From NCBI RefSeq assembly GCF_039535235.1, contig NZ_BAAAWU010000001.1, positions 7,009,001 to 7,073,000 of the forward strand: a stretch of 64,000 bases of DNA. Reading direction: 5' to 3'. The stretch comes from Streptomyces roseoviridis (lineage in GTDB: Bacteria; Actinomycetota; Actinomycetes; Streptomycetales; Streptomycetaceae). Shown here one piece after another: positions 8,755 to 17,414 of the stretch (position 1 is the first letter of the stretch; each line of letters starts with the position of its first letter). A program made the translations under genes and the position numbers. The notes beneath the pieces were generated by a model. It was not told where the DNA came from. It did not search any database and worked only from the letters and a program-made list of their open reading frames with translations.

Positions 8755-11529
8755 GTGGACACCCTGGTGGACACCCCCCTGGCCATCCCCGACCTCGCCG
8801 AGGCCACCGAACTGACCTGCGACGTCCTCGTCATCGGCGGCGGCACCGCCGGCACCATGGCCGCGCTGACCGCGGCCGGGCTCGGCGCCGACGTGCTGCT
8901 GCTGGAGAAGGCGCACGTCAGGCACTCCGGCGCGCTCGCCATGGGAATGGACGGGGTCAACAACGCCATCATCCCGGGCCGGGCCGAGCCCGACGAGTAC
9001 GTCGCCGAGATCACCCGCGCCAACGACGGCGTCGTCGACCAGTCCACCGTCCGGCAGACCGCGACCCGCGGCTTCGCGATGGTCCAGCGCCTGGAGTCGT
9101 ACGGGGTGAAGTTCGAGAAGGACGAGCACGGCGAGTACGCGGTCCGCCAGGTGCACCGGTCCGGCTCGTACGTCCTGCCGATGCCGGAGGGCAAGGACGT
9201 CAAGAAGGTGCTCTACCGGCAGCTGCGACGGCGCGAGATGCGCGAGCGCATCCGTATCGAGAACCGCGTCATGCCGGTCCGGGTGCTCACCCACCCGGAC
9301 GACGGCCGCGCCATCGGCGCCGCCGGGTTCCACACCCGCACCGGCGCGTTCGTCACCGTGCGCGCGGGGGCGGTGATCCTCGCCACCGGCGCGTGCGGCC
9401 GGCTGGGGCTGCCCGCCTCCGGTTATCTGTACGGGACGTACGAGAACCCCACCAACGCGGGTGACGGCTACGCCATGGCCTACCACGCGGGGGCCGCGCT
9501 CACCGGCATCGAGTGCTTCCAGATCAACCCGCTGATCAAGGACTACAACGGGCCCGCCTGCGCGTACGTCGCCAATCCGTTCGGCGGCTACCAGGTGAAC
9601 CGGCACGGCGAGCGGTTCGTGGAGTCGGACTACTGGTCGGGGCAGATGATGTCCGAGTTCGCGGCCGAACTCGCCTCCGACCGCGGCCCGGTCTACCTCA
9701 AGCTCAGCCACCTGCCCGAGGAGACCATCACCGCCGTCGAGTCGATCCTGCACACGACGGAACGGCCCACCCGCGGCACCTTCCACCAGGGCCGCGGCCA
9801 TGACTACCGCACCCACGACATCGAGATGCACATCTCCGAGATCGGGCTGTGCGGCGGGCACTCCGCCTCCGGAGTACGGGTGGACGCGCACGCCCGCACC
9901 ACCGTGCCCCGGCTGTACGCGGCCGGCGACCTGGCCTGCGTACCGCACAACTACATGATCGGGGCATTCGTCTTCGGTGACCTGGCCGGCGAGGACGCCG
10001 CGCAATACCGTGCCTACGAGGGGGAGTTGCCCCGGGACCAGCTGGCCGCGGCCCACGACCTCGTCTACCGGCCGCTGCGCAGTCCGGACGGCCCCCCGCA
10101 GCCACAGGTGGAGTACAAGCTGCGGCGGTTCGTCAACGACTACGTGGCGCCGCCCAAGAGCGGGGCGAAGCTGTCGCTGGCGGTGGAGGCGTTCACCCGG
10201 ATGTCCGAGGAGATCGCCGGGATGGGGGCGCGCACCCCGCACGAGCTGATGCGGTGCGCGGAGGTCACCTTCATCCGGGACTGCGCGGAGATGGCCGCCC
10301 GGGCCTCGCTGGCCCGCACCGAGTCCCGGTGGGGCCTGTACCACGAGCGGCTCGACCACCCGGGGCGGGACGACGAGGGCTGGCTGCACCACCTCGACCT
10401 GCGCAAGTCCGCGTCGGGGGCGATGGAGTTCACCGCGCGGCCCGTCGAGCCGTATGCGGTCCCCGTGCCGGAGTACGCGCCCGCCGCGGGGCCGGAGCGG
10501 CACCTGGGCGAGGTCACGCTGGTGCCGGTGACCACGGGCGGCCCGCGGGACGCCGCTCCCAGCGCCCGGCCGGCCGCGCCCGCGACGCCGACGGCGTCCG
10601 GGGCACCGGCCGGGACCCTGGAGACGCCCGAGGCGCCGGCCGGGGCGTCGGCGCCCAGCCCCGCACTCCTCCGCCTGCTGTCCCTGGCCGAGGAGTCCCC
10701 CGACCTGGAGGCGCTCCGCCCCTACCTCGGCGACACGGACCCGGCCGTACGGGCGGCCGCCGTGGCCGCGCTCGGGGAGACGGTGCCGGCCGGTGCCGGA
10801 CCCGCGCTCGCCGAGCGCCTGCGGGACACCGCGCCGCGGGTCCGGGGAGCCGCCGCGGCCGCGCTGCGCGAACTCGTCGAGGTCCTGCCCGCGGAGGCCG
10901 GACTGGGGGCCGGGCTGCGCGAGGCGCTGGACGTCGCCGACGGAACCGTCCGGGCGGCCGCGCTCGACGTGCTGCGCTCCTTGCGCCTTGGTGACGCCGG
11001 GGTGTACGCCGCCGCGCTCGACGACACCGACATCGAGGTGCGCATCTCCGCCGTCCGGGCCCTGGTCTCGGTGGACGCGGTCGCGGAGCTCGCGGTGGCC
11101 GCCGCCGACCCCGCCCGCGAGGTCCGCGTGGCGGTCGCCCGGGGTCTCGCGGCCGTGCGCACCCCGGCTCCCGACCCGCTCGACCCGCTGCTGAAGGACC
11201 CGGACCCGCTCGTCCGGGGCGCCGCGCTGGCCGCGCTGGCCGCCACCGGCTGCCCGCCCCGGTACGCCGCGCTGGCCGCGGCCGCCCTGGACGACCCGGC
11301 CTGGCAGGTCCGGGCGGGCGCCGCGACCGCCCTCCGCGCGGCCCCGCCCGGACAGGCCGTCGCCCCCCTCACCGGTGCCCTGGCCGACCCCAACGCGGAC
11401 GTCCGCAAGGCCGCCGTCCTCTCCCTCCTTCCCCACCGCGACGCACCCGGGGCCCGCGCGGCCCTCGCCACGGCCACCTCCGACCCGGACGCCGACGTCC
11501 GCGCCTACGCGTCCCGCCGCGACTCGTGA
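8755..11529 (+). CDS. AprA/SdhA-like FAD flavoprotein with C-terminal HEAT repeats
   Basis: 924 residues. Residues about 20-420 form an FAD-binding fumarate reductase/succinate dehydrogenase-type domain: dinucleotide motif VIGGGTAGTMAALTAAGLGA, LLLEKAHVRHSGAL and a late FAD-binding segment PRLYAAGDLACVPHNYM. Residues about 440-580 match the alpha-helical C-terminal domain of that family. After a Pro/Ala linker, residues about 635-924 are tandem HEAT-like repeats of about 31 residues (D-x-VR-x-AA-x-AL pattern). AprA and SdhA lack such repeats. GTG 8755 has GAAAGG eight bases upstream. Last gene of the ferredoxin-binding protein-permease-ATPase operon. It probably oxidises or reduces the imported compound with the ferredoxin as partner; the reaction is unknown. 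Confidence 0.88.
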   Translation: MDTLVDTPLAIPDLAEATELTCDVLVIGGGTAGTMAALTAAGLGADVLLLEKAHVRHSGALAMGMDGVNNAIIPGRAEPDEYVAEITRANDGVVDQSTVRQTATRGFAMVQRLESYGVKFEKDEHGEYAVRQVHRSGSYVLPMPEGKDVKKVLYRQLRRREMRERIRIENRVMPVRVLTHPDDGRAIGAAGFHTRTGAFVTVRAGAVILATGACGRLGLPASGYLYGTYENPTNAGDGYAMAYHAGAALTGIECFQINPLIKDYNGPACAYVANPFGGYQVNRHGERFVESDYWSGQMMSEFAAELASDRGPVYLKLSHLPEETITAVESILHTTERPTRGTFHQGRGHDYRTHDIEMHISEIGLCGGHSASGVRVDAHARTTVPRLYAAGDLACVPHNYMIGAFVFGDLAGEDAAQYRAYEGELPRDQLAAAHDLVYRPLRSPDGPPQPQVEYKLRRFVNDYVAPPKSGAKLSLAVEAFTRMSEEIAGMGARTPHELMRCAEVTFIRDCAEMAARASLARTESRWGLYHERLDHPGRDDEGWLHHLDLRKSASGAMEFTARPVEPYAVPVPEYAPAAGPERHLGEVTLVPVTTGGPRDAAPSARPAAPATPTASGAPAGTLETPEAPAGASAPSPALLRLLSLAEESPDLEALRPYLGDTDPAVRAAAVAALGETVPAGAGPALAERLRDTAPRVRGAAAAALRELVEVLPAEAGLGAGLREALDVADGTVRAAALDVLRSLRLGDAGVYAAALDDTDIEVRISAVRALVSVDAVAELAVAAADPAREVRVAVARGLAAVRTPAPDPLDPLLKDPDPLVRGAALAALAATGCPPRYAALAAAALDDPAWQVRAGAATALRAAPPGQAVAPLTGALADPNADVRKAAVLSLLPHRDAPGARAALATATSDPDADVRAYASRRDS

Positions 11530-11582
11530 TCCGGGCCGGCCCTTCTTCGGCGCTCTCGCCCAGGTGAAGGCCGGGATCGCGT

Positions 11583-11640
11583 GACCGACCGCCGACCGCC
11601 GACCGCCGACCGCCGATCACCGGACGGCGTCCGGCGTCCG
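11583..11640. repeat. CCGACCG tandem repeats
   Basis: Near-perfect repeats of ACCGCCG (four to five copies) followed by GGCGTCC repeats lie between the convergent flavoprotein and NTF2-like genes. No function visible. Confidence 0.5.
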
Positions 11641-11669
11641 GCGGCCGGCGGTCGGGCCCGAGGTTGCGC

Positions 11670-11701
11670 CGGTACGGGGGCGACGGCCCGCCCCCGTACC
11701 G
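11670..11701. terminator. Bidirectional hairpin between convergent genes
   Basis: Perfect 12-bp stem (CGGTACGGGGGC / GCCCCCGTACCG) with an 8-base loop. It lies between the flavoprotein stop and the stop of the minus-strand NTF2-like gene, so it can serve both. Confidence 0.75.
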
Positions 11702-11719
11702 TTCCTATCCGCGCGTCTC

Positions 11720-12145
11720 CTATCCGCGCGTCGCGGGCGGCCAGCCGTGTCCCCAGCCGCCCTGCACCATCGTCTGGAAGGCCCATCCTTCCCCGGTGCG
11801 GACCAGGAGGTCGGCATAGTGCATGCGCTGCTCGCGGCCCTCGTAGGTCAGGGACGCCTCGGTCTCGACGACCACGAGGTTCTCGCTGATGAAGCGGGGG
11901 GTGCGCGTGGACGTGAGGCCGAGGCTGGCCGTGCCCGCGCCGATGGCCTGCCGCATCGCCTCCACGTACTCCTCGCGCGTCCACTGCCGTACCGCGGCGC
12001 GCCCGCCGGGCACGTCGGTGGCCAGGTTCATGGGGAACACCGCCAGGTCCGCCAGGTCCTCGATCGCGCCGCGTTCGGCCAGGGCGTCGTAGTCGGCGAA
12101 CCAGGCGTGGACGCTGCGCAGTTCTTCGGCGGTCGGCTGGTACAT
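11720..12145 (-). CDS. NTF2-like (SnoaL/DUF4440-type) protein
   Basis: 141 residues, the usual length of a single NTF2-like cone fold. The N-terminal helix region (YQPTAEELRSVHAWFADYDAL) and the C-terminal strands (LVVVETEASLTYEGREQRMHY, LLVRTGEGWAFQTMVQGG) fit the fold. Members are small enzymes (isomerases, cyclases) or ligand-binding proteins; no catalytic residues can be assigned. ATG 12145 has AAGGAG eight bases upstream. A 15-bp tandem duplication (TCCTATCCGCGCGTC twice) overlaps the 3' end. It follows the VOC-cupin gene on the same strand with an 86-base gap and may be cotranscribed with it. Confidence 0.8.
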   Translation of the reverse strand: MYQPTAEELRSVHAWFADYDALAERGAIEDLADLAVFPMNLATDVPGGRAAVRQWTREEYVEAMRQAIGAGTASLGLTSTRTPRFISENLVVVETEASLTYEGREQRMHYADLLVRTGEGWAFQTMVQGGWGHGWPPATRG

Positions 12146-12231
12146 GTGATCTGCTCCTTGTCGGGGGTGCTGGACGGGGGTCGTTCGGGTGTCGGCACGG
12201 GGCGCCGCCGGGGCGCTCCCGGCGGGGCGGG

Positions 12232-13013
12232 TCACCGGGCCCAGGGCAGTGCGCGGGTTCCCTCCGTGCCCGGCACGGAGGCGACGCCGTCGGCACGCAT
12301 CGCGACGTGGGCCTCGGCGTCCGTTGGGGCGTGGACCCGGCGGACCGGGCCGGGCGGCAGGATCACGGTCCGGCCGGCGGTGACCCGCTCGGTGCGGCCG
12401 CCGCAGGTCACCTCCAGCGTGCCCGCGGTGACCGTCCACACCTGTTCGCGGCTGACGGAGTGCTCGGGGCCGGTGGCTCCGGCCGTCATGGCGACGGTCC
12501 AGGTGCTGAGTTGCGTGCTGCCCCGGCTGGGGCCGCCAGGCCGGTCATGGTGGCGTTCGGGGAGACGGTGACGTGGTCGGCCGAGGGAGTGATCACCCGT
12601 GCCACGACGGCCCCGTCTCCGTCGGTGCGGTGGTCCTCGTCAGCCCGCGTGACGAGCCGCACGAGCAGCCCGCGGGGTCCGGTCGACCGGTCGGGGCGCT
12701 CGCCCCGGCCCTCGCCGTCCGGGAGCGCGGCGCCGGCGACCGCCGCCGGACGGGCCTCTCCGGAGGCCGGGCCGGTGACCGTGAACACGAGCGCCGGCTC
12801 CACCGCCTCCCCGTCCGTCCGCGCGACGGCGGGCCGGCCGTTGTCCGGTCCGCGCAGGACGATGTCGACGGTGGCGTCCTGGCCGATCAGGAAGGCCGAT
12901 TCGTCGTCGGCCGCGGTCGTCCGGTGGCCGAGGCGGGTGCGGAGGAAGTCCCGGGACGCGTCCGCGTCCGCGTCGGCGACGGTCAGGGTGAGGGTGGCGG
13001 TGAGGACGTGCAC
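12232..13013 (-). pseudogene. VOC-cupin fusion protein, single-base frameshift
   Basis: One reading frame begins at GTG 13013, with AGGAG five bases upstream, and runs without stop through a glyoxalase-fold (VOC) domain. Visible are VLTATLTLTVADADASRDF-like strands, the DIVLRGPDNGRP strand and a GLLVRLV end strand. It continues into the start of a cupin (HVTVSPNATMTGLA). Near 12530-12540 the cupin coding jumps frame and continues as WTVAMTAGATGPEHSVSREQVW to the stop at 12232. Loss of one base in a C run explains the jump. Corrected length is about 260 residues, VOC about 1-130 and cupin about 145-260. Function unknown; both folds bind metals or small ligands. Confidence 0.7.
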
Positions 13014-13309
13014 GGATGCTCCTGGACGAAGGATGACGAGTGAGGTGGCGGGACCGACGGCTCCGTCGGGGCCCGCTGGTCCGGGTGGGCGGGGGAGTCG
13101 TGCCGCCGTCCCCGGTCGCTGCCGGTGCCGTCCGGGCCCCTCGGGGCCCCGGCCGGCGGGACGGGCCGCCCCGACGAGGAACCGCCGGACCGGACCGGAG
13201 ACGGCGCCGGGACGACGCACGACCTCCCGTGGACGAGTCGGGAGCGCCCCGTCCCGCCGGTACGGAGAGGACGGGGGCGCGGTACGGAGCGGACCGGGCG
13301 CGGTACGGA
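13014..13309. other. Intergenic, GC-rich, no gene seen
   Basis: 296 bases between the two minus-strand genes. It contains CCGACGG-CT-CCGTCGG and several GCGGTACGG repeats but no convincing frame. The VOC-cupin promoter may lie here. Confidence 0.4.
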
Positions 13310-14362
13310 TCAGGCCGCGGGTACATCGAGCTGGAACTCCCGCGTGCGCCGGTACGAGCGGAAGCCCAGCGTGCGGTTGACGGCCAGCATGTGGACGTTG
13401 TCCTCGGCGTTGTCCGTCTCGATCTCGGTCACTTCGGGGTACGCGGCGCGCAGCCGGCGCGCCATGGCCGCCTTGAGCCACAGCCCCAGGCCGTGTCCAC
13501 GGTGCACGGGCACGACGGCGGTGTCGTACTGCTGGACCCGCGGCGGCACCCCCCGGGGCACCAGGACCTCCGTGTAACCGGCCATCGTGCCGTCGTCGTG
13601 GACGGCGGCGACGGTCAGCAGGGTGTCCCCCCGCTCCGCGACCACCGCGGCCATGGCGCGGACGCGTTCGGCGTCCCACGCGACCCTGCCGTAGTCCAGA
13701 TCTCCGACGGGCATGTCGTTCATCGCGTTCTTGGCCGCGGCGAAGGCCGTGGCGAGACCGTCGGGAACCGTTCCCGTCCAGCCGGTCAGCCGGTAACCGG
13801 GGTGCGCGGCCTCGGCGATCCGGCCGAGGGCGGCCTCGTCGACGCCGTCCAGGCGCAGGACCAGGTGGTCCAGGGTCAGCACGGGGCGGAACCCCCGCCC
13901 CGCGGCGAAGGCATCGCCCGGACCGTCGGCCGCCGCCTCGGCGATCAGGCGCCGCCGCTCCTCGGCACGGCAGGCGGCCGTGGCCGCCGCCAGCAGGAGG
14001 GATCCGGTGCCGCGGCGCCGGTGCGCGGGGTGGACCCGCAGCTCCAGCTCGGCCAGGTGCCGTTGCCCGGGGTCGGTGAACAGCCGCAGACCCGCGATGC
14101 CGACCGCGGCACCGTCCCGGCCGGTGGCCAGCCAGGTCAGGCGGCGGCTGCTCAGAGCGGCCCCGGTCAGCCGGGCCCGGGTCTGCGCGGGGTCGGGGAC
14201 CGGTGCACCGGGCAGGTCGTGGGCGGTCGAGGCCGCGACGACCTCGTGCCACGCGTGGACTTCGGCGTCCGAGACGCGGTGCAGCGGGCGGACGTGGACC
14301 GATGGGGACGGCGACGTGGTGTCCCGTCCCGCCGGCGGTCCGGCGGTGTGGAGTGTTCGCAT
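13310..14362 (-). CDS. Tandem GNAT-family N-acetyltransferase
   Basis: 350 residues containing two GNAT folds. The first (about 25-170) has the acetyl-CoA loop HPAHRRRGTGSLLL. The second (about 190-345) has VPVHRGHGLGLWLKAAM, followed by the conserved IETDNAEDNVHMLAVNRTLGF. Double-GNAT proteins of this size in Streptomyces acetylate small amines or antibiotics such as mycothiol precursors; the substrate here is not determinable. Starts at ATG 14362, divergent from the SARP regulator with an 80-base shared promoter region, so the regulator may control it. Confidence 0.88.
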   Translation of the reverse strand: MRTLHTAGPPAGRDTTSPSPSVHVRPLHRVSDAEVHAWHEVVAASTAHDLPGAPVPDPAQTRARLTGAALSSRRLTWLATGRDGAAVGIAGLRLFTDPGQRHLAELELRVHPAHRRRGTGSLLLAAATAACRAEERRRLIAEAAADGPGDAFAAGRGFRPVLTLDHLVLRLDGVDEAALGRIAEAAHPGYRLTGWTGTVPDGLATAFAAAKNAMNDMPVGDLDYGRVAWDAERVRAMAAVVAERGDTLLTVAAVHDDGTMAGYTEVLVPRGVPPRVQQYDTAVVPVHRGHGLGLWLKAAMARRLRAAYPEVTEIETDNAEDNVHMLAVNRTLGFRSYRRTREFQLDVPAA

Positions 14363-14442
14363 GCCGGCAACCCTGCCGGTCGATCTTGATACATTCCCGA
14401 TGCTTCTTCGATGCGTGCGGGGGCGACCACAGGAGTGACGGC

Positions 14443-17337
14443 ATGCGGTTCACGATCCTCGGCCCGGTGGAGGTCGCTCCGGACGGCGGTGCGCCTCGCC
14501 TGGCGCCCCGCCACCGTGCCGTGCTGGCCTACCTCTTGCTGCACGCCGGCGTCCCGGTCGGCACCGACCGCCTGGTCGAGGCGGTGTGGGGGCCGTTGCC
14601 GCCGGATTCCGCCCGCGCCCAGATCCAGACCACGATCGCCGCGATCCGGCGGACGCTGCGCGCCTCGGGGGCCGACGGGATGCTGGTGACGCGGCCGAGC
14701 GGGTACGTGCTCACCCCGGCGTCCGGACAACTCGACCTGGACGTGTTCACCGGCCTGCTCGCCCGCGCGTCCGACGCCCCGCAGGACGCGGACGACACCG
14801 CGGACCGCATCCGTGCCGCCCTGGCGCTCTGGCGGGGAGAGCCCCTGGGCGGCATCACCGCCCATTACGTCCCCGGCGCCCGCGCACGGCTGGTCGGACA
14901 GCTGCTGTCGGCCGTCGAACGCCTCGCCGAGCTGGAACTGGCCCGGGGGCGGCACGAGGCACTCATCGACGAACTCTCCGCCCACGCGGCGGCCCACCCC
15001 CTGCGGGAGCGTCTCCGTCGCCAGCTCATGCTCGCCCTGCACCGCGCAGGCCGCCAGACCGACGCCCTGGAGGCGGCACGCACCTACCGGGCCGCCCTGG
15101 CCGAACAGCAGGGACTCGACCCCGGCCCCGCGTTCGACAGGCTCGAACGGGACATCCTGCGGAACGACCCGGCCCTGCGGCCGCCGGCCCCCGCACCCGC
15201 GCGGCCGCGAGCCGGTGACTTCCTCCCGTACGACCTCCCGGACTTCACGGGACGCGAGGACGAGCTCGACGGGCTGGTCCGCCTGTGCCCGGACGAGCGC
15301 GGAGCCGCGGTGACGATGGTGGCGATCAACGGGATGGCCGGCGTCGGCAAGACCACGCTGGCGGTGCGCGCGGCGCACCGCCTCGCGCACCGCTACCCGG
15401 ACGGCCGGCTCTTCCTCGACCTCCAGGCGCACACCGCCGGCCGCGCACCGCTCGACGCCGCGGACGCACTGGCGGCGCTCCTCGGGCAACTCGGTGTCCC
15501 GCCCCGGAACATACCCGCGCCGGTCCCCGAGCGCGCCGCGCTGTGGCGATCCGAACTCTCCGGCCGCCGTGTGCTCCTGGTGCTCGACAACGCCCCCGGC
15601 GCCGAGTGGATACGCCCCCTGCTGCCCGGATCCTCCCGCTCCCTCGTCCTCATCACCAGCCGCCGGCGCCTGACCGACCTGGACGGGGCGCACACGCTCG
15701 CGCTCGACGTGCTGCCCGCCGCCGACGCCGAGGAGCTGTTCGTGGCGATCGTCGGGGAACGGGCGGCCCGCGAACCCGGCGCCGTCCTGGACGTCCTGCG
15801 GTCCTGCGGGTTCCTCCCGCTGGCCGTCCGCATTGCCGCGGCCCGCCTGAGCCACCGCCCCCGCTGGACCGTCGCCCACCTCGCCGACCGGCTCCGCGAC
15901 CACCGTCGCAGACTCTCCGAACTGGCCACCCCGGAGCGGGGAGTGGCCGCCGCGTTCGCGCTGTCCTACCAGCAGCTGGCCGCGGACCAGCAACGCATGT
16001 TCCGGCTCCTGGGACTGCAGCCGGGCCGCGACATCGGTCCCGAGGCGGCGGCCGCGCTGGCCGGTCTCCCGCCCGACCGGGCCGAGACGCTCCTGGAAGA
16101 CCTCCTGGACGCCCACGTCCTCACCCAGCACCGGCCCGGCCGCTACACCTTCCACGACCTCCTGCGCGGACATGCCCTCGCCACCGCCGCCACCGAAGAG
16201 ACCCCCGAAAGCCGGCGGGAGGCCCTCGACCGGCTGTTCCACCACCATCTCCACACGGCGAGCGAGGCCGTCGACCACCTCTACCCCGAGGGAAGGAACC
16301 GCAGGCCCCGCGTCCCGGCGCCGAAGAACCCGGGCCCGACCCCACGGGACGAGAGCGAGGCGACCACCTGGCTGGACGGCGAACGCGAGAACCTCGTGGC
16401 GGCCGGCCGGTACGCAGCCGAACACGGCCGGCCCGCGCACACCAGCCGGCTGTCCGCCACACTGCACCGCTACCTGCTCGGCCACGGCCACCAGGCCGAC
16501 GCCCTGGCCCTCCACGAGCTGGCGCTGCGAGCCGCGCACCACACCGGTGACACCGCCGCCGAAGCGCGCACCCTCATCGATCTCGGTGAGGTGCACTTCT
16601 GGTGGCACGGCGCCCACGAGCGGGCGGTCGAGCACTACGAGCGGGCCCTGGAGCTGGCGCGCGCCGCCGGCGACCGGGAACCCGAGGCCCGAGCGCTGCG
16701 CAACCTCGGCTTCGTCGCCACGCGGCGGCGCGCGTACGAACGGGCCCAGGACCTCTGCACGCGGTCCCTCGCACTCTTCCGCGCCCTCGGCGACCGCGCA
16801 GGTGAAGCCGGATGCCTGACCGACCTCGGCATCGTCCACGGACGCCGGGGACGGCTCGACGACGCCGACGACCACCACCGGCAGGCACTGCGCGTGTACC
16901 GCGAGGCGGGATCCCGCATCGGCGAGACCATCGTGCTGAACAACATCGGGCTGCTCTACCAACGGCAGGGCCGCTTCGACGAGGCCCGGCGACACCACCA
17001 CCGAGCCCTGGAGCTGAGCCGCGTGTTCTCCTTCCCGGGAGACGAGGCCGAGTCGCTCAACGCCCTGGCCGAAGCATCCCGGTCCCTGGGTGACCTCCCC
17101 CGGGCAGTGGTCGAACACGACGCCGCGCTCGTCCTCGCCCGCGAATGCGGCTACCGCTCCGAGCAGGCCCGGGCACACGACGGCCTGGCCCACGTCCACC
17201 GCGATCTCGGGCACGTCGACCTCGCCCATGTCCACGCCCGACAGGCCCTCGACCTGTACACCGCCCTCGCCGTCCCCGAGGCGGACGAGATCCGCACCCT
17301 CCTCGGCGGGCTGCCTCCGACCGCCGGTTCGACATGA
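14443..17337 (+). CDS. AfsR/DnrI/RedD-type (SARP) regulator with NB-ARC and TPR domains
   Basis: 964 residues, the size of large SARPs such as AfsR. Residues about 1-90 form an OmpR-type winged helix (RFTILGPVEVAPDGG...LVEAVWG), about 95-245 a bacterial transcriptional activation domain (DLDVFTGLLARA...RQTDALEAARTYRAAL). An NB-ARC ATPase follows, with P-loop GMAGVGKTT near 298-306, RVLLVLDNA and the LITSRRR and LPLAVRIAAARL motifs. Tetratricopeptide repeats (ALHELALRAAHHTGDTAAEAR and others) fill about 680-950. ATG 14443 has AGGAG seven bases upstream. These ATP-dependent activators switch on secondary metabolism or neighbouring genes. No biosynthetic cluster adjoins, so its target is open; the divergent GNAT gene is a candidate. 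Confidence 0.93.
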   Translation: MRFTILGPVEVAPDGGAPRLAPRHRAVLAYLLLHAGVPVGTDRLVEAVWGPLPPDSARAQIQTTIAAIRRTLRASGADGMLVTRPSGYVLTPASGQLDLDVFTGLLARASDAPQDADDTADRIRAALALWRGEPLGGITAHYVPGARARLVGQLLSAVERLAELELARGRHEALIDELSAHAAAHPLRERLRRQLMLALHRAGRQTDALEAARTYRAALAEQQGLDPGPAFDRLERDILRNDPALRPPAPAPARPRAGDFLPYDLPDFTGREDELDGLVRLCPDERGAAVTMVAINGMAGVGKTTLAVRAAHRLAHRYPDGRLFLDLQAHTAGRAPLDAADALAALLGQLGVPPRNIPAPVPERAALWRSELSGRRVLLVLDNAPGAEWIRPLLPGSSRSLVLITSRRRLTDLDGAHTLALDVLPAADAEELFVAIVGERAAREPGAVLDVLRSCGFLPLAVRIAAARLSHRPRWTVAHLADRLRDHRRRLSELATPERGVAAAFALSYQQLAADQQRMFRLLGLQPGRDIGPEAAAALAGLPPDRAETLLEDLLDAHVLTQHRPGRYTFHDLLRGHALATAATEETPESRREALDRLFHHHLHTASEAVDHLYPEGRNRRPRVPAPKNPGPTPRDESEATTWLDGERENLVAAGRYAAEHGRPAHTSRLSATLHRYLLGHGHQADALALHELALRAAHHTGDTAAEARTLIDLGEVHFWWHGAHERAVEHYERALELARAAGDREPEARALRNLGFVATRRRAYERAQDLCTRSLALFRALGDRAGEAGCLTDLGIVHGRRGRLDDADDHHRQALRVYREAGSRIGETIVLNNIGLLYQRQGRFDEARRHHHRALELSRVFSFPGDEAESLNALAEASRSLGDLPRAVVEHDAALVLARECGYRSEQARAHDGLAHVHRDLGHVDLAHVHARQALDLYTALAVPEADEIRTLLGGLPPTAGST

Positions 17338-17414
17338 GGTCCCCCCGGGGGTGACGGGGTGGTGCATGTGCCGGTCGAGGGGGAAGGAGAGCTCACAACC
17401 CTTTGGAGGCTGAC

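Noticed and set aside
7633..11436. A minus-strand open frame of over 1260 codons opposite the flavoprotein operon
   Set aside because: High G+C codon bias leaves antisense frames open. It spans four real plus-strand genes, has no ribosome site, and its composition is Gly/Arg/Val noise.
5340..11529. Classical adenylylsulfate reductase (dissimilatory sulfate reduction)
   Set aside because: The ferredoxin lacks the AprB tail, the flavoprotein has a HEAT extension, and no sat, dsr or qmo genes are present; an aerobic actinomycete setting makes this unlikely.
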